Shown here in pieces: positions 36,397 to 45,347 of a stretch of 64,000 bases of DNA. Both the position numbers and the translations under genes were made by a program. Position 1 is the first letter of the stretch; the number at the start of each line of letters is the position of its first letter. The notes under the pieces were generated by a model. The model saw nothing but the letters and a program-made list of their open reading frames with translations. It was not told the origin of the DNA and did no database searches. Source of the stretch: CBDBJK01 sp965206395 (GTDB taxonomy: Bacteria; Chloroflexota; Dehalococcoidia; Lucifugimonadales; CATOSD01); NCBI GenBank assembly GCA_965206395.1, contig CBDBJK010000030.1:1-64000 (forward strand), written 5' to 3'.

Positions 36397-37416
36397 ATGA
36401 TTACTCAGGACATGTACAAATACAGTCATACAGTCGGCATCTACTCTCTGGTGGGTCGTGGATTCAACAACCCCGTTGACATGGCCTTTGGTCGCAATGG
36501 CGTCATGTACGTCTTGAACCGGGCTGGCCCCGAAACCAACGTCAGATTACCTTACAAGCGCGTCACGATGTGCACTGTATCAGAGGAATACATTGGCGAG
36601 TTCAGCAGCGGCGGCGTTGAGGACGGCCAGATGATGTGGCCTTCCTCCATCGCAATCGATAGGGATGGCAACGTCTACATTTCCGACGAGGCCCTGCAGC
36701 GAATCTCGATTTTCGACAGCCGAGGGCAATACCTTGGCAAATGGGGAGTAAAGGGCAAAAGAGAAAGTGAGTTCAACCGTCCTTCTGGAATCGCCTTTGA
36801 TAGCGACGATAACCTGCTGGTGGTCGATAGCCTGAACTGTCGCGTTCAGCGTTTCACCAAAGATGGTCGATTTCTGAGCGGGTGGGGCCGCGCGGGTAGC
36901 GGCGACGGAGAGTTCAACATCCCCTGGGGTGTACATATCGATGTCGCAGGCAACGTGTACGTCGCCGACTGGCGCAACAACCGCATCCAGAAGTTCGACG
37001 CCGAGGGCAACCATCTGGCGAGCATGGGCGTTTCAGGCGAAGGCGATGGCGAGTTTCACCGACCAGCGGGAGTCACCACCGACGGCGAAGGCAACATCTA
37101 CGTAGCGGACTGGGGCAACGAACGCGTACAGGTGCTTCGGCCGGACGGCAGCTTCCTCGCCGAGTTCCGGGGCGAGTCTGGCATATCCAAGTGGGGCGAA
37201 GATTACTTCTCCGCCAACGAGGAGGAGTTCGCGGCGAGGCAGAAGTCCAACATGGAGCCTGCGCTCGATCTGCCTCCCCATGATTACTCTAGGGAGGAGT
37301 CGGCGAGTATCGAAAAACTGTTCTGGGGGCCGACTGCCGTCAAGGTAGACGATGAAGGCCGTGTGTACGTCGTCGAGAGTTGCCGCTTCCGCATCCAGAT
37401 ATATCAGAAAAGGTAG
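36397..37416 (+). CDS. NHL-repeat beta-propeller protein
   Basis: This 339-residue protein is made of about six NHL repeats forming a beta-propeller, for example WPSSIAIDRDGNVYISDEAL, NRPSGIAFDSDDNLLVVDSL, NIPWGVHIDVAGNVYVADWR and HRPAGVTTDGEGNIYVADWG. An interruption of about 60 residues (near 255-310) precedes the last repeat (GPTAVKVDDEGRVYVVESCR), which likely closes the ring. No signal peptide is visible. It starts 16 bases after DUF1800 with GAGGAG ahead of the ATG, so the two are probably co-expressed. NHL propellers bind proteins or ligands; which one is not known here. Confidence 0.87.
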   Translation: MITQDMYKYSHTVGIYSLVGRGFNNPVDMAFGRNGVMYVLNRAGPETNVRLPYKRVTMCTVSEEYIGEFSSGGVEDGQMMWPSSIAIDRDGNVYISDEALQRISIFDSRGQYLGKWGVKGKRESEFNRPSGIAFDSDDNLLVVDSLNCRVQRFTKDGRFLSGWGRAGSGDGEFNIPWGVHIDVAGNVYVADWRNNRIQKFDAEGNHLASMGVSGEGDGEFHRPAGVTTDGEGNIYVADWGNERVQVLRPDGSFLAEFRGESGISKWGEDYFSANEEEFAARQKSNMEPALDLPPHDYSREESASIEKLFWGPTAVKVDDEGRVYVVESCRFRIQIYQKR

Positions 37417-37438
37417 CTTGTTCTTCTTAGAGCATTCC

Positions 37439-37933
37439 TCATTGACCGTCGTGAGTTATGCTGCCAAACTTGCTCTCGAAGTAGAGCAGGGGATTGCTCC
37501 CACCGTTCACTGTGACTTCGTCTACTTCTCCAATAAAGATGGTGTGGTCTCCAGCGATGTATTCCTCGACGACGCGACAGTCCATGAAGGTGAGGCTGTC
37601 GTCTATGGTGGCAGAACCCTTCTCTGTGAAGCTGAAGGGGACGTGGAAACTTTCTTCCCGTTTCTCAGGCGGTCGGGCGAAATACTCGGCGATGTCCTGC
37701 TGTTCTACATTGAGGATGTTTATGCAGAAGCGGCGCGACTCTGTAATAAGGGGGTACGTATTGCGATTGTGCCCGATGCAAACGAGCACCAGGAAAGGAT
37801 CCAACGACACCGAGCTGATTCCCTGCGCCGTCATGCCGTGAACGTGTCCGTCTGGCTGTATCGTGGTAATCACCGACACACCGGTGGCGAACTTGCCCCA
37901 TGCCTCACGAAATACCTGTGAATCGACCACCAC
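37439..37933 (-). CDS. Flavin reductase-like domain protein (FMN-binding)
   Basis: This 164-residue protein has the flavin reductase split-barrel fold (residues about 5-155): FREAWGKFATGVSVITT, GMTAQGISSVSLDPFLVLVC and FCINILNVEQQDIAEYFA. Such proteins reduce FMN or FAD with NAD(P)H and feed two-component monooxygenases. No oxygenase gene is next to it, so its partner is elsewhere. It is convergent with the NHL gene, 22 bases away. The length is normal for the family. Confidence 0.87.
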   Translation of the reverse strand: MVVDSQVFREAWGKFATGVSVITTIQPDGHVHGMTAQGISSVSLDPFLVLVCIGHNRNTYPLITESRRFCINILNVEQQDIAEYFARPPEKREESFHVPFSFTEKGSATIDDSLTFMDCRVVEEYIAGDHTIFIGEVDEVTVNGGSNPLLYFESKFGSITHDGQ

Positions 37934-38238
37934 ATCACCTCACAATCTATTTTGCGTGTAGCGTCCGTTATCAGTTAGTGTAGAGTGATTATAGTTTGGT
38001 TCGAATGATATGAAAACCCCTGTGCTATATCGCAAATACCCTGACCCTGGGCGACAATGTAGCTGGCGCGCCTTGACGACGCCTGATGTCGCGGCTACAC
38101 TCGCTCGCGTGAGCACCCTTGACTTTTCCTTGTGGGTTACCGCTCCACACCATTGAAGGACGAGAATACTGTAACGAGCGTGGACTGACCTTATATAAAA
38201 TTCTTCCATGCCAATGACAGGTATCAGGAGTAACTGCC
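37934..38238. other. Divergent intergenic region
   Basis: About 300 bases between the divergent flavin reductase and SDR genes, with an A/T-rich stretch (TATATAAAAT near 38194) ahead of the SDR gene. No supported gene or strong hairpin. Confidence 0.45.
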
Positions 38239-38994
38239 ATGACCGATTCCACAAGACTGGACGAACAGGTAGCCATTGTCACAGGAGCCGCGCAGGGGAT
38301 AGGCAGAGGCATTGCCCTCGTTTTGGCCGGGGCCGGGGCGAAAATCGTGATTGGCGATATTCAGAACGCAAGCGACACCGCAAATGAAGTCCAGGCCAAC
38401 GGCGGGCAGGCGGTGAGCATGATAATAGACACCAGCAAGTCGGACGACGCTCGCGCTCTGGTAAACTTTGCGATCAAAGAGTATGGTCGGCTAGACATCC
38501 TCGTGAACAACGCCGCCATCGACGCTCCCGACGGCAACGCCTGGGACCTCCTCGACGAGGAGTGGCAGCGAACAATAGACGTTAACCTGAGCGGTGTGTT
38601 CTACTGCTCCAGGGCGGCTCTTGAGCCTATGCTAAAGGCTGGCAGCGGCTGCATCGTCAACATAAGCTCTCAGTCCGCGCGTGCCGGAGCCAAGGGGTTG
38701 TCGCCAGCCTACAACGCCAGCAAAGCAGGAGTTCTGGGCCTGACAGCGGCGTTCACCGCGCAGGTTGCCGACAGAGGCGTGCGAGTGAACGCGATAATGC
38801 CGAGCCTGGTGGAGTCCCGCGATTTCGGTTGGACGCCAGAAGTCTGGGAAGCGCGAAGACGAGACTACCCCCTCGGCGTTGGGACGCCTGAAGACGTCGG
38901 CGAAGCGGTGCGCTACCTCGTTAGCCCCGCCTCTCGCTGGGTGTCCGGCACAGCATTGCAGATAAACGGCGGCTTCGTCCGAGGTATTCTTTAA
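38239..38994 (+). CDS. Short-chain dehydrogenase/reductase (SDR)
   Basis: This 251-residue classical SDR is a Rossmann-fold NAD(P)-dependent oxidoreductase. TGAAQGIGRGIAL is the nucleotide-binding motif, LDILVNNAAID the structural NNAG-type motif, and Ser in NISSQSAR with Tyr and Lys in YNASKAG are the catalytic residues. WVSGTALQINGGFVRG is the usual C-terminal end. A TCAGGAG sequence precedes the ATG by eight bases. The HAD phosphatase gene starts five bases after its stop, so they are likely co-transcribed. The substrate is not predictable. Confidence 0.92.
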   Translation: MTDSTRLDEQVAIVTGAAQGIGRGIALVLAGAGAKIVIGDIQNASDTANEVQANGGQAVSMIIDTSKSDDARALVNFAIKEYGRLDILVNNAAIDAPDGNAWDLLDEEWQRTIDVNLSGVFYCSRAALEPMLKAGSGCIVNISSQSARAGAKGLSPAYNASKAGVLGLTAAFTAQVADRGVRVNAIMPSLVESRDFGWTPEVWEARRRDYPLGVGTPEDVGEAVRYLVSPASRWVSGTALQINGGFVRGIL

Positions 38995-38999
38995 ATCTA

Positions 39000-39755
39000 A
39001 TGAGCACCAACAACTACAAGGCGTTTTTGATAGACCTGGATGGCACTCTGATAGGCAGGGACGAGCGGATTTCGCCAAGAGTGCTGGAGGCGGTCGGCAA
39101 GCTGCCGGACGACATCCGCGTCAGCATCGCCACCGGACGCGAGTCCGCCGACGCCATCAGGTTCGCACGAGAGCTTGGCTTGACGATGCCCCAGGTATCA
39201 GACAACGGCGCTCTGATTCTCGACCCCGCCGACGGCAGTGAGGTCTGGAGCGCACCGCTGGGGCCAGGACACGCGCAGGAGATTGTAACAGAGCTTTACA
39301 GTCTTGATGTCGCTTTCATCGCCACGCACTCCGGTGGCACGATAACGAAAATCGAGCAGGCTACCCATTGGAACATGACGCGGGTATCAGCGATGGATTT
39401 GGAGGAAAGCTTCGCTGATGAGCTTGTTGCCCGCTTCAAGGCTAACCTGGAGCTTCATGTCGTCAAGGTGATTTTGCCATACAACGGCATGTGGGCGGTG
39501 GACTTCACCCGCGTCGGCGTCGACAAAGCCACCGCCGCGCGAGTTCTGGCGGAACTGCTTGGCATAGACACCAGCCAGATGATAGCCGCCGGAGACAGCT
39601 ACAACGACCTTCCTTTGCTTGAGGTCTGCGGGCTACGCATCGTCATGGGCGACGCGCCCGACGGGCTAAAGGCCATCGCCGACTACGTCGCCCCGTCCAT
39701 AGATGAGGACGGCCTCGCCGTCGCAATTGAGGAGTTCTTGCTGCCCAGATTGTAA
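39000..39755 (+). CDS. Cof-type HAD-family phosphatase
   Basis: This 251-residue HAD hydrolase has motif I LIDLDGTLIGRDERISPRV (nucleophile Asp), motif II SIATGRES, and motif IV AAGDSYNDLPLLEVCGLRIVMGDA, with a Cof-type (C2) cap between. Family members dephosphorylate sugar phosphates, FMN or other small phosphates in the cytoplasm. It follows the SDR gene by five bases. The start codon overlaps the intergenic TCTAATG region without an obvious separate ribosome binding site, so translation may be coupled to the SDR. Confidence 0.9.
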   Translation: MSTNNYKAFLIDLDGTLIGRDERISPRVLEAVGKLPDDIRVSIATGRESADAIRFARELGLTMPQVSDNGALILDPADGSEVWSAPLGPGHAQEIVTELYSLDVAFIATHSGGTITKIEQATHWNMTRVSAMDLEESFADELVARFKANLELHVVKVILPYNGMWAVDFTRVGVDKATAARVLAELLGIDTSQMIAAGDSYNDLPLLEVCGLRIVMGDAPDGLKAIADYVAPSIDEDGLAVAIEEFLLPRL

Positions 39756-40267
39756 GTGGGGTCCAAGGGAAGAATTACGGAAATATTAAAGCTAAACCAA
39801 AATGTCAGCCTCCGGTGAGCTTATTGTCAGGTAAGCTCTTTCAATCTCCTATATTATCTCCGACAGATGCTATATGAAAAAGGCAATCATAAGAATTGAC
39901 GCAAATGACATGCATGGCGAACAGGAGAGAGATATGAGGCTATCACATAGGCCGTACTCACGCGGGATTCTGATCCTCCTAGTTATAGCCGCGACAGGGC
40001 TTTGGATGACATCACCCGTTGGCGCTCAGCCGGGCGGCTGGTCTCCAACCGGCAGTATGCAGGTGGGTCGCCATTCGCACACGGCAACACTTCTACCTAA
40101 TGGCACTGTGTTAGTTGTGGGTGGCCACGATGTTCTGAATAGTACAATTGTTCTCAATTCAGCCGAGATATACGATGCGTCCACTGGCACCTGGTCTACC
40201 ACCGGCAGCATGCAGCAAGAACGAACCTTGCATACGGCAACGCTTTTGTCTGATGGCAAGGTCCTAG

Positions 40268-41514
40268 TGGTCCAACATCATTGAAATGAATACCATGATA
40301 GTCATTGTTCCTCTTGGGGGTTCAATCGTAACGTTGAACCGAGGAGGAACCATGATGTCTACCAAGAAGTACCGTATCAGACTGACTACCGACGAACAAC
40401 AGGAACTCAACGCCTTGGTCTCACGCGGTCGGGCTGCGGCGTACAAACAGACCCATGCGCGCATTCTGCTGATGAGCGATGAGTCACGCTCGGACGGGGG
40501 AATGAAGGACGCGGACATCACCAGCGCGCTCGGTGTGGGACAGTCAACGGTCGAGCGAATACGCAAGCGCTGTGTGGAGGAGGGGGTCGAGTCTGCGCTG
40601 AATCGCAAAAAGCAACTGCGTCGGCGTCAAAAGAGACTGGACGGCGAAGGTGAAGCACGGTTGATAGCGATGGCCTGCGGGGAACCGCCGGAGGGGCGTG
40701 CCAGTTGGACCCTGAAGCTGTTGGCTGACCAGTTGGTCGAGTGTGAGATAGTCGGGACCATTAGCACCGAGACGGTTCGCCAGGCGCTTAAAAAAAAACG
40801 AACTGAAGCCGTGGCTGAAGCAGAGTTGGTGCATCCCGCCCGGTCAGAGCGCGGAGTTTGTGTGCGCGATGGAAGACGTGATGGAAGACGTACTGGAGGT
40901 CTACCAACGGCCGTACGATGGGAATGAGGTTCTGGTGTGCATGGATGAGACGAGCAAACAGCAAGTCAAGGAGACGCGAGTGCCGCGTCTCGCAGCGCCC
41001 GGCTTATCGGCGGCATACGACTACGAATACGAGCGCAATGGAGTGAGCAGCCTGTTCATGCTGTTTGCACCGTTGGACGGATGGCGCCGAGTCGAGGTCA
41101 GAGAGCGTCGCACGAAGGTGGACTGGGCGCATGTGATAAAGAAACTGGTCGACGAGGACTACCCTGACAGAGACCGGATCGTGCTGGTAATGGACAATCT
41201 CAACACTCACAAGCTGTCCTCGCTATACGAGGCATTCGAGCCTGCTGAGGCGAGGCGTATAGCTGAGCGACTGGAGATACACTACACTCCCAAACACGGG
41301 AGTTGGTTGAATATGGCGGAGATAGAGATCGGTGTGCTGGCTCGACAGTGCCTGGACCGACGGATTGCCAATCAAGACATCCTGCGCGGCGAGGTCAATG
41401 CTTGGCAGAATCAACGCAACCGGGATGTGATACGAGTGGATTGGCGCTTCACTACCGAGGATGCGCGCATCAAGCTAAAGTCACTCTACCCATCAATACA
41501 AAAACGTTGAACCA
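40268..41514 (+). mobile_element. IS630-family element, copy 4, 1247 bp
   Basis: Same ends and length as the trimer copies, flanked by CTAG at 40264-40267 and 41515-41518. The Kelch gene sequence is continuous across the CTAG, so target duplication is limited to CTAG (or the TA within it). It has one private change, a Pro to Leu codon in the second frame (VPRLAAPG). Confidence 0.96.
40352..41510 (+). CDS. IS630 transposase, copy 4
   Basis: Same two-frame structure as copy 1, with the A9 run at 40790-40798 and all catalytic residues present. It is in the same orientation as the Kelch gene that it interrupts. Confidence 0.88.
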
Positions 41515-43381
41515 CTAGTCGTGGGTGGCACCGGTGGTTCGGGTTTTCTCAATTCAGCGGAGATATACGATCCGTCCACTGGCACCTAGTCTACCACCGG
41601 CAGCATGCAGCAAGTGCGCTACAAACAAACCGCAACGCTTCTACCCGATGGCACCGTGCTGGTCGCAGGAGGTTATGGGAATTACAGCGGGGGTATTGGC
41701 GACCTCACTTCAGCGGAGGTATACGATCCATCCACTGGTGTCTGGTCTATCGCCGGCAGCATGCAGCAAGGACGATCCTCCCACACAGCAACACTACTAC
41801 CTAATGGCACCGTGCTGGTTGCGGGTGGTTGTTGCTACTCCAGTGCAGCGGAGTTATACGATCCGTCCACTAGCACCTGGTCTACCACTGGCAGCATGCA
41901 GCAAGTGCGCCACTTACACTCCGCAACGCTTCTACCCAATGGCAATGTGCTGGTCGCAGGGGGCATCGATAGCACTAGCTCACACGATTCAGCGGAGATA
42001 TACGATCCGTCCACTGGTATATGGTCTACTACCGGCAGCATGAAGAAATACCGACTCTACCACACTGCAACACTTCTATCTAATGGTACTGTGCTGGTCG
42101 CGGGTGGTTGTTGCACCGACAATGCAGCGGAGATATACAATCCGTCCACTGGCATATGGTATACCACCGGCAGCATGATATATGAACGTGAAAGCCACTC
42201 CGGTACGCTGCTTGACGACTGCAAGGTGCTGGTCACCGGTGGTCACTCTTGGCAATCTGATAGTCACGAGCAAGCTGAACTGTATGAGCCACACTGCAAA
42301 CCCTTTACTCCCACAGGAAGTCTTGAGTTGGCCCGCACCAGCCACACGGCAATCCTCCAGACGGATGGTACGGTCATGGTCGCAGGAGGATACGTCACCC
42401 CCACCGTATCGGTCGAGAAATACTTTCCTCAACCAGAACCGGAACCTACAGGCGAAGGAAGCTGGTCTGCTATGGAGAGTATGAACACTCCCCGCTATGG
42501 CCATACAGCCACTGCTCTACAAAATGGGAACACACTGGTGGCAGGGGGGAACGACGGCGGCAAAGCGCTTGACTCGGCAGAGCTATTCGATTTTCCCACT
42601 GGTGAGTGGTCATTCACCAGCAATATGGCTGCGGCCCGCTTCTACCACTCGGCTTCTCGGCTTTCGGATGGCAGGGTCCTGGTCGCAGGCGGCTCCAAGG
42701 ACTCCGAAGGCTACACCGTCATCGCCTCAGCAGAGGTGTACGACCCGGCTGAAGACGCCTGGTCAGCTACAGGCAGCATGGCAACCGCCCGAAAAGACTA
42801 TACGGCAACGCTGCTTTCGGATGGCAGGGTGCTGGTCGCAGGCGGTCATGATGGCGAAAGCAGCATCGGCTCAGCAGAGGTGTACGACCCCGCTGAAGGC
42901 ACCTGGTTCCCTGCTGGCAGCATGCAGCAGAGCCGTCACTCCCACACAGCCACAATGCTTTCGGATGGCAGAGTTCTTGTCTTGGGAGGTCAAGGATATG
43001 CCGGCGAAGCCCTGGCCTCGGCAGAAGTGTACGATCTTGCTGAAGGCACCTGGTCTTCCGCTGGAAATACGGTGCAGGCCCGTTACCACCACACAGCTAC
43101 GATTCTGAGTGATGGTAGGGTGCTGATCGCAGGGGGCTACGGCGACGGCAGCAGTGCCCTTGCCTCAGCAGAACTGTTTGACCCAGTTACAGGCGCATTC
43201 TCATTTATAGGTAACATGCTTGAGGGCCGTGCCATACACATAGCGACACTGCTGACGGATGGTAGGGTGCTGCTTGCGGCAGGTAATGACGGCGAGAGCG
43301 ATCTCGCGTCGGCTGAACTGTATGACCCTCAACCATAAGCCAGACATCAACAAATGCTTATATAGTTGACGTGATAATTGA

Positions 43382-43438
43382 ATGTGGAGGCCGGCAAATC
43401 CGGATATACAATTCATATGACTGACCCGGCCTCCACAT
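43382..43438. terminator. Hairpin between convergent genes, possible bidirectional terminator
   Basis: ATGTGGAGGCCGG and CCGGCCTCCACAT form a perfect 13-bp stem around a 31-base loop, between the 3' ends of the Kelch gene (+) and the secreted protein gene (-). No T run follows on either strand. Confidence 0.55.
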
Positions 43439-43460
43439 CACTTCATACCTGTGAACGCCC

Positions 43461-44198
43461 TTACCTGTGAATCGCACTTCTGGCGTTGCCGAACAATCCC
43501 TGTAACTCCTCTGCCGATGGCGCACTCGCTGATGGAGCGCCGGTATCGATGCTGTCGAAGGCGTAGCACGTTGCTTCCTCTTGTGTGGCGACTGAGGTCA
43601 GGAATCCAACTGTTCCCACAGATGGTAACGGCACAGGAACGGTGAAGCTCGCCGCCGGGTCGATGGCCGGAATTGGCAACGACCATAGAGGAATGACCTG
43701 GGTGTGGAAGACCAGCCACACGCTCCAGATAGCGGGCGATGCCGTTTCCAGATCGAAATCCATAGCAAGCGTACTGCCATCGTAGTCAAGGCTCAGGCCA
43801 AGAGCGCATGGCACGGCTAGAGCAGGAAACGTCAGGTCAAAGCTGAGGTCAACGCTTCCTGGAATGTATATGTCTGTCTGGTCGGCCTGCAAGCTTGCCA
43901 GATGGAATGTTATGACCTCGCCTATAAAGCTTTCGTCAGGAGGCCCGACGATCAGCAATTCATATTGTCCGTCAGTTATCGTAGACGGCTGGGACTCGAA
44001 TTCCAGTATTCGCGCCGTTATGGTGAGGCCGTCGGGTGGCGTTTCACTTCCAACCAGCACCACGCCGGAGTAGAGCGCCGGTATAGGCGGGATGCCCTGT
44101 GCTTCCAAAGATATAGGCCGGAGAGACACCAGCGTTGCGAACATCAATAGCCCCAGTGTCACCAGCCAGATAGAGGTCGAGAGCCTTCTTGTTCTCAT
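43461..44198 (-). CDS. Secreted hypothetical protein
   Basis: This 245-residue protein has a signal peptide (RRLSTSIWLVTLGLLMFATL then cleavage near SLEAQG). The mature part is rich in Pro, Leu and Ile with beta-strand character. Residues about 40-125 (YSGVVLVGSETPPDGLTITA, GQYELLIVGPP) resemble carboxypeptidase-regulatory or Big-type beta domains, which is a loose resemblance only. It is convergent with the Kelch gene. I do not recognise a named family. Confidence 0.65.
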   Translation of the reverse strand: MRTRRLSTSIWLVTLGLLMFATLVSLRPISLEAQGIPPIPALYSGVVLVGSETPPDGLTITARILEFESQPSTITDGQYELLIVGPPDESFIGEVITFHLASLQADQTDIYIPGSVDLSFDLTFPALAVPCALGLSLDYDGSTLAMDFDLETASPAIWSVWLVFHTQVIPLWSLPIPAIDPAASFTVPVPLPSVGTVGFLTSVATQEEATCYAFDSIDTGAPSASAPSAEELQGLFGNARSAIHR

Positions 44199-44283
44199 GG
44201 CTTGTCCCTTTTACCAATGAAAAAGGCGAGGTATTTCCCCTCGCCCGTGATTGCTTGATCAAATTGTTGTAGTGAGGTTGTTG

Positions 44284-44538
44284 TCAGGTTCTAAATAAAA
44301 CTGTGAGTACCATCGTCACGCCAATGGTGACGATTAGGCCGATTTGAATGTTCAACCGGTTCTCTATACTAGACATACGGTTGTTCATGCCCGTGCTCAT
44401 GTCATTGAATCTGCTGTTCATATTCGTGTTCATGTCGTTGAACCTGTCGTTCATGTCGTTGAACCTGCTGCGGGTTTCCTCAATGAAACCGTCCAGTTTG
44501 GCTTCAACTGACGTCAATCTCTCGGCTTCTGTAGTCAT
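44284..44538 (-). CDS. Small coiled-coil protein with C-terminal membrane anchor
   Basis: This 84-residue protein has an Asn/Met/Phe-rich coiled-coil region with repeated FNDMN-type units (residues about 20-60) followed by one hydrophobic helix (IGLIVTIGVTMVLTVLF) and two polar residues. Such proteins are common as bacterial tail-anchored coiled coils of unknown role. The start at ATG 44538 follows GGAGGGAG; a start 18 bases further upstream is less likely. It lies about 85 bases after the secreted hypothetical gene start, on the same strand. Confidence 0.65.
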   Translation of the reverse strand: MTTEAERLTSVEAKLDGFIEETRSRFNDMNDRFNDMNTNMNSRFNDMSTGMNNRMSSIENRLNIQIGLIVTIGVTMVLTVLFRT

Positions 44539-44688
44539 AACGCTCCCTCCGTGCATCTTTATAATACCTCAAATCAATGAGAACAGCCAGCGAAGCGGGA
44601 GGCTAGCTGTCCATGCTGCAGATATAGCACTCTCCAAACAATATCCTGAAGTATAGCCAAATTCTATTCCTTCGCGCGCTTCGGGTTG

Positions 44689-44697
44689 TGCTATAAT
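44689..44697 (+). promoter_or_regulatory. Extended -10 promoter element of the tRNA-Ser cluster
   Basis: TGCTATAAT is an extended -10 box ending nine bases before the first tRNA-Ser gene. No convincing -35 box is visible, which suits an extended -10 promoter. Confidence 0.6.
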
Positions 44698-44705
44698 TTT
44701 CGCGG

Positions 44706-44795
44706 GGAGAGATGGCCGAGCGGCTGAAGGCGCTAGTCTCGAAAACTAGTATGGGGGCAACTCCATCGTGGGTTCAAATCCCACTCTCTCCGCCA
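44706..44795 (+). tRNA. tRNA-Ser (anticodon CGA)
   Basis: Acceptor arms GGAGAGA/TCTCTCC close the molecule, the anticodon stem CTAGT/ACTAG carries the loop CTCGAAA (anticodon CGA, reading UCG), the variable arm is long (class II) and the T arm is GTGGG/CCCAC. CCA is encoded (44793-44795). It is the first of four tRNA-Ser genes. Confidence 0.93.
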
Positions 44796-44843
44796 CCTTG
44801 TCATGACGTTGCCTTGAGACCGCGAGCTTGGGGCAAGTTTCTT

Positions 44844-44933
44844 GGAGAGATGCTAGAGTGGACGAATAGGCGCGACTGGAAATTGCGTGTGCCTGCAAGG
44901 GTACCGTGGGTTCGAATCCCACTCTCTCCGCCA
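44844..44933 (+). tRNA. tRNA-Ser (anticodon GGA), tandem copy 1
   Basis: Acceptor and T arms match the first tRNA-Ser. The anticodon stem CGCGA/TTGCG (one G.U pair) holds the loop CTGGAAA, giving anticodon GGA (UCC and UCU). The variable arm is GTGCC/GGTAC. CCA is encoded. It is the first of three tandem 138-bp units. Confidence 0.9.
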
Positions 44934-44981
44934 CCTTGTCATGACGTTGCCTTGAGACCGCGAGCTTGGGGCAAGTTTCTT

Positions 44982-45071
44982 GGAGAGATGCTAGAGTGGA
45001 CGAATAGGCGCGACTGGAAATTGCGTGTGCCTGCAAGGGTACCGTGGGTTCGAATCTCACTCTCTCCGCCA
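44982..45071 (+). tRNA. tRNA-Ser (anticodon GGA), tandem copy 2
   Basis: Same as tandem copy 1, with the G.U pair in the anticodon stem and a further change in the T arm (GTGGG/CTCAC, adding a G.U pair). Two weakened stems suggest that this copy may be drifting. Confidence 0.85.
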
Positions 45072-45119
45072 CCTTGTCATGACGTTGCCTTGAGACCGCG
45101 AGCTTGGGGCAAGTTTCTT

Positions 45120-45209
45120 GGAGAGATGCTAGAGTGGACGAATAGGCGCGACTGGAAATCGCGTGTGCCTGCAAGGGTACCGTGGGTTCGAATCCCACTC
45201 TCTCCGCCA
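45120..45209 (+). tRNA. tRNA-Ser (anticodon GGA), tandem copy 3, fully paired
   Basis: The anticodon stem is CGCGA/TCGCG with no G.U pair, and the T arm is canonical. This is the best-paired copy and probably the ancestral sequence of the three. Confidence 0.92.
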
Positions 45210-45327
45210 CCTTAGAATCCTGGCTGCGATAGCAACAGACGTGCCGCATAGAGTCTGATTATGCGCTACTGCGTCTGCTCCAAACCAACAGTAAACCATA
45301 TACGACTATTTCTTTTCTGATTGGCTG

Positions 45328-45336
45328 TGCTAGAAT
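45328..45336 (+). promoter_or_regulatory. Extended -10 box ahead of dprA
   Basis: TGCTAGAAT lies 11 bases before ATG 45348, which predicts a transcript with a leader of about five bases. Confidence 0.45.
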
Positions 45337-45347
45337 TGAGGCGACTT

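Larger units (their letters stand above)
39934..43338 (+). pseudogene. Secreted Kelch-repeat protein, split by an IS630 copy and an amber codon
   Basis: The start at ATG 39934 follows AGGAGAG and encodes a signal peptide (RGILILLVIAATGLWMTSPVGAQ) and then Kelch-type repeats of about 45-55 residues (SAEIYDASTGTWSTTGSMQ, HTATLLPNGTVLVVGG). An IS630 copy is inserted at 40264-40267. Removing 1251 bases rejoins VLVVGGTG in frame. A TAG at 41587-41589 replaces the Trp codon of the repeated motif STGTW, so the gene carries a second lesion. The frame then stays open to 43338 with about ten more repeats. Intact, the protein would be about 715 residues and form one or two beta-propellers outside the cell. 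Confidence 0.88.
44844..45209 (+). repeat. Three tandem 138-bp units, each a tRNA-Ser(GGA) with its leader
   Basis: Each unit includes a 48-base spacer with the same sequence (CCTTGTCATGACGTTGCC, then GAGACCGCGAGCTTGGGG) followed by the tRNA. The tRNA starts are at 44844, 44982 and 45120. The copies differ at one anticodon-stem base and one T-stem base. Confidence 0.93.

Noticed and set aside
384..41589. Genome-wide amber (TAG) recoding
   Set aside because: TAG ends several intact conserved genes here (response regulator, pyrG, rho, the TPR gene), so it is a normal stop in this genome.
44044..44262. Minus-strand frame overlapping the secreted hypothetical gene
   Set aside because: It runs in another frame through the signal-peptide region of the gene at 43461-44198 and has no independent support.
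44844..45209. Regular 138-bp repetition as a possible CRISPR-like array
   Set aside because: The repeated unit is mostly a 90-base tRNA and the spacers are identical, which is the opposite of a CRISPR array.
44712..45249. Long open frames on both strands over the tRNA-Ser cluster
   Set aside because: They are produced by the tandem tRNA genes and spacers; the tRNA folds and encoded CCA ends account for the sequence fully.
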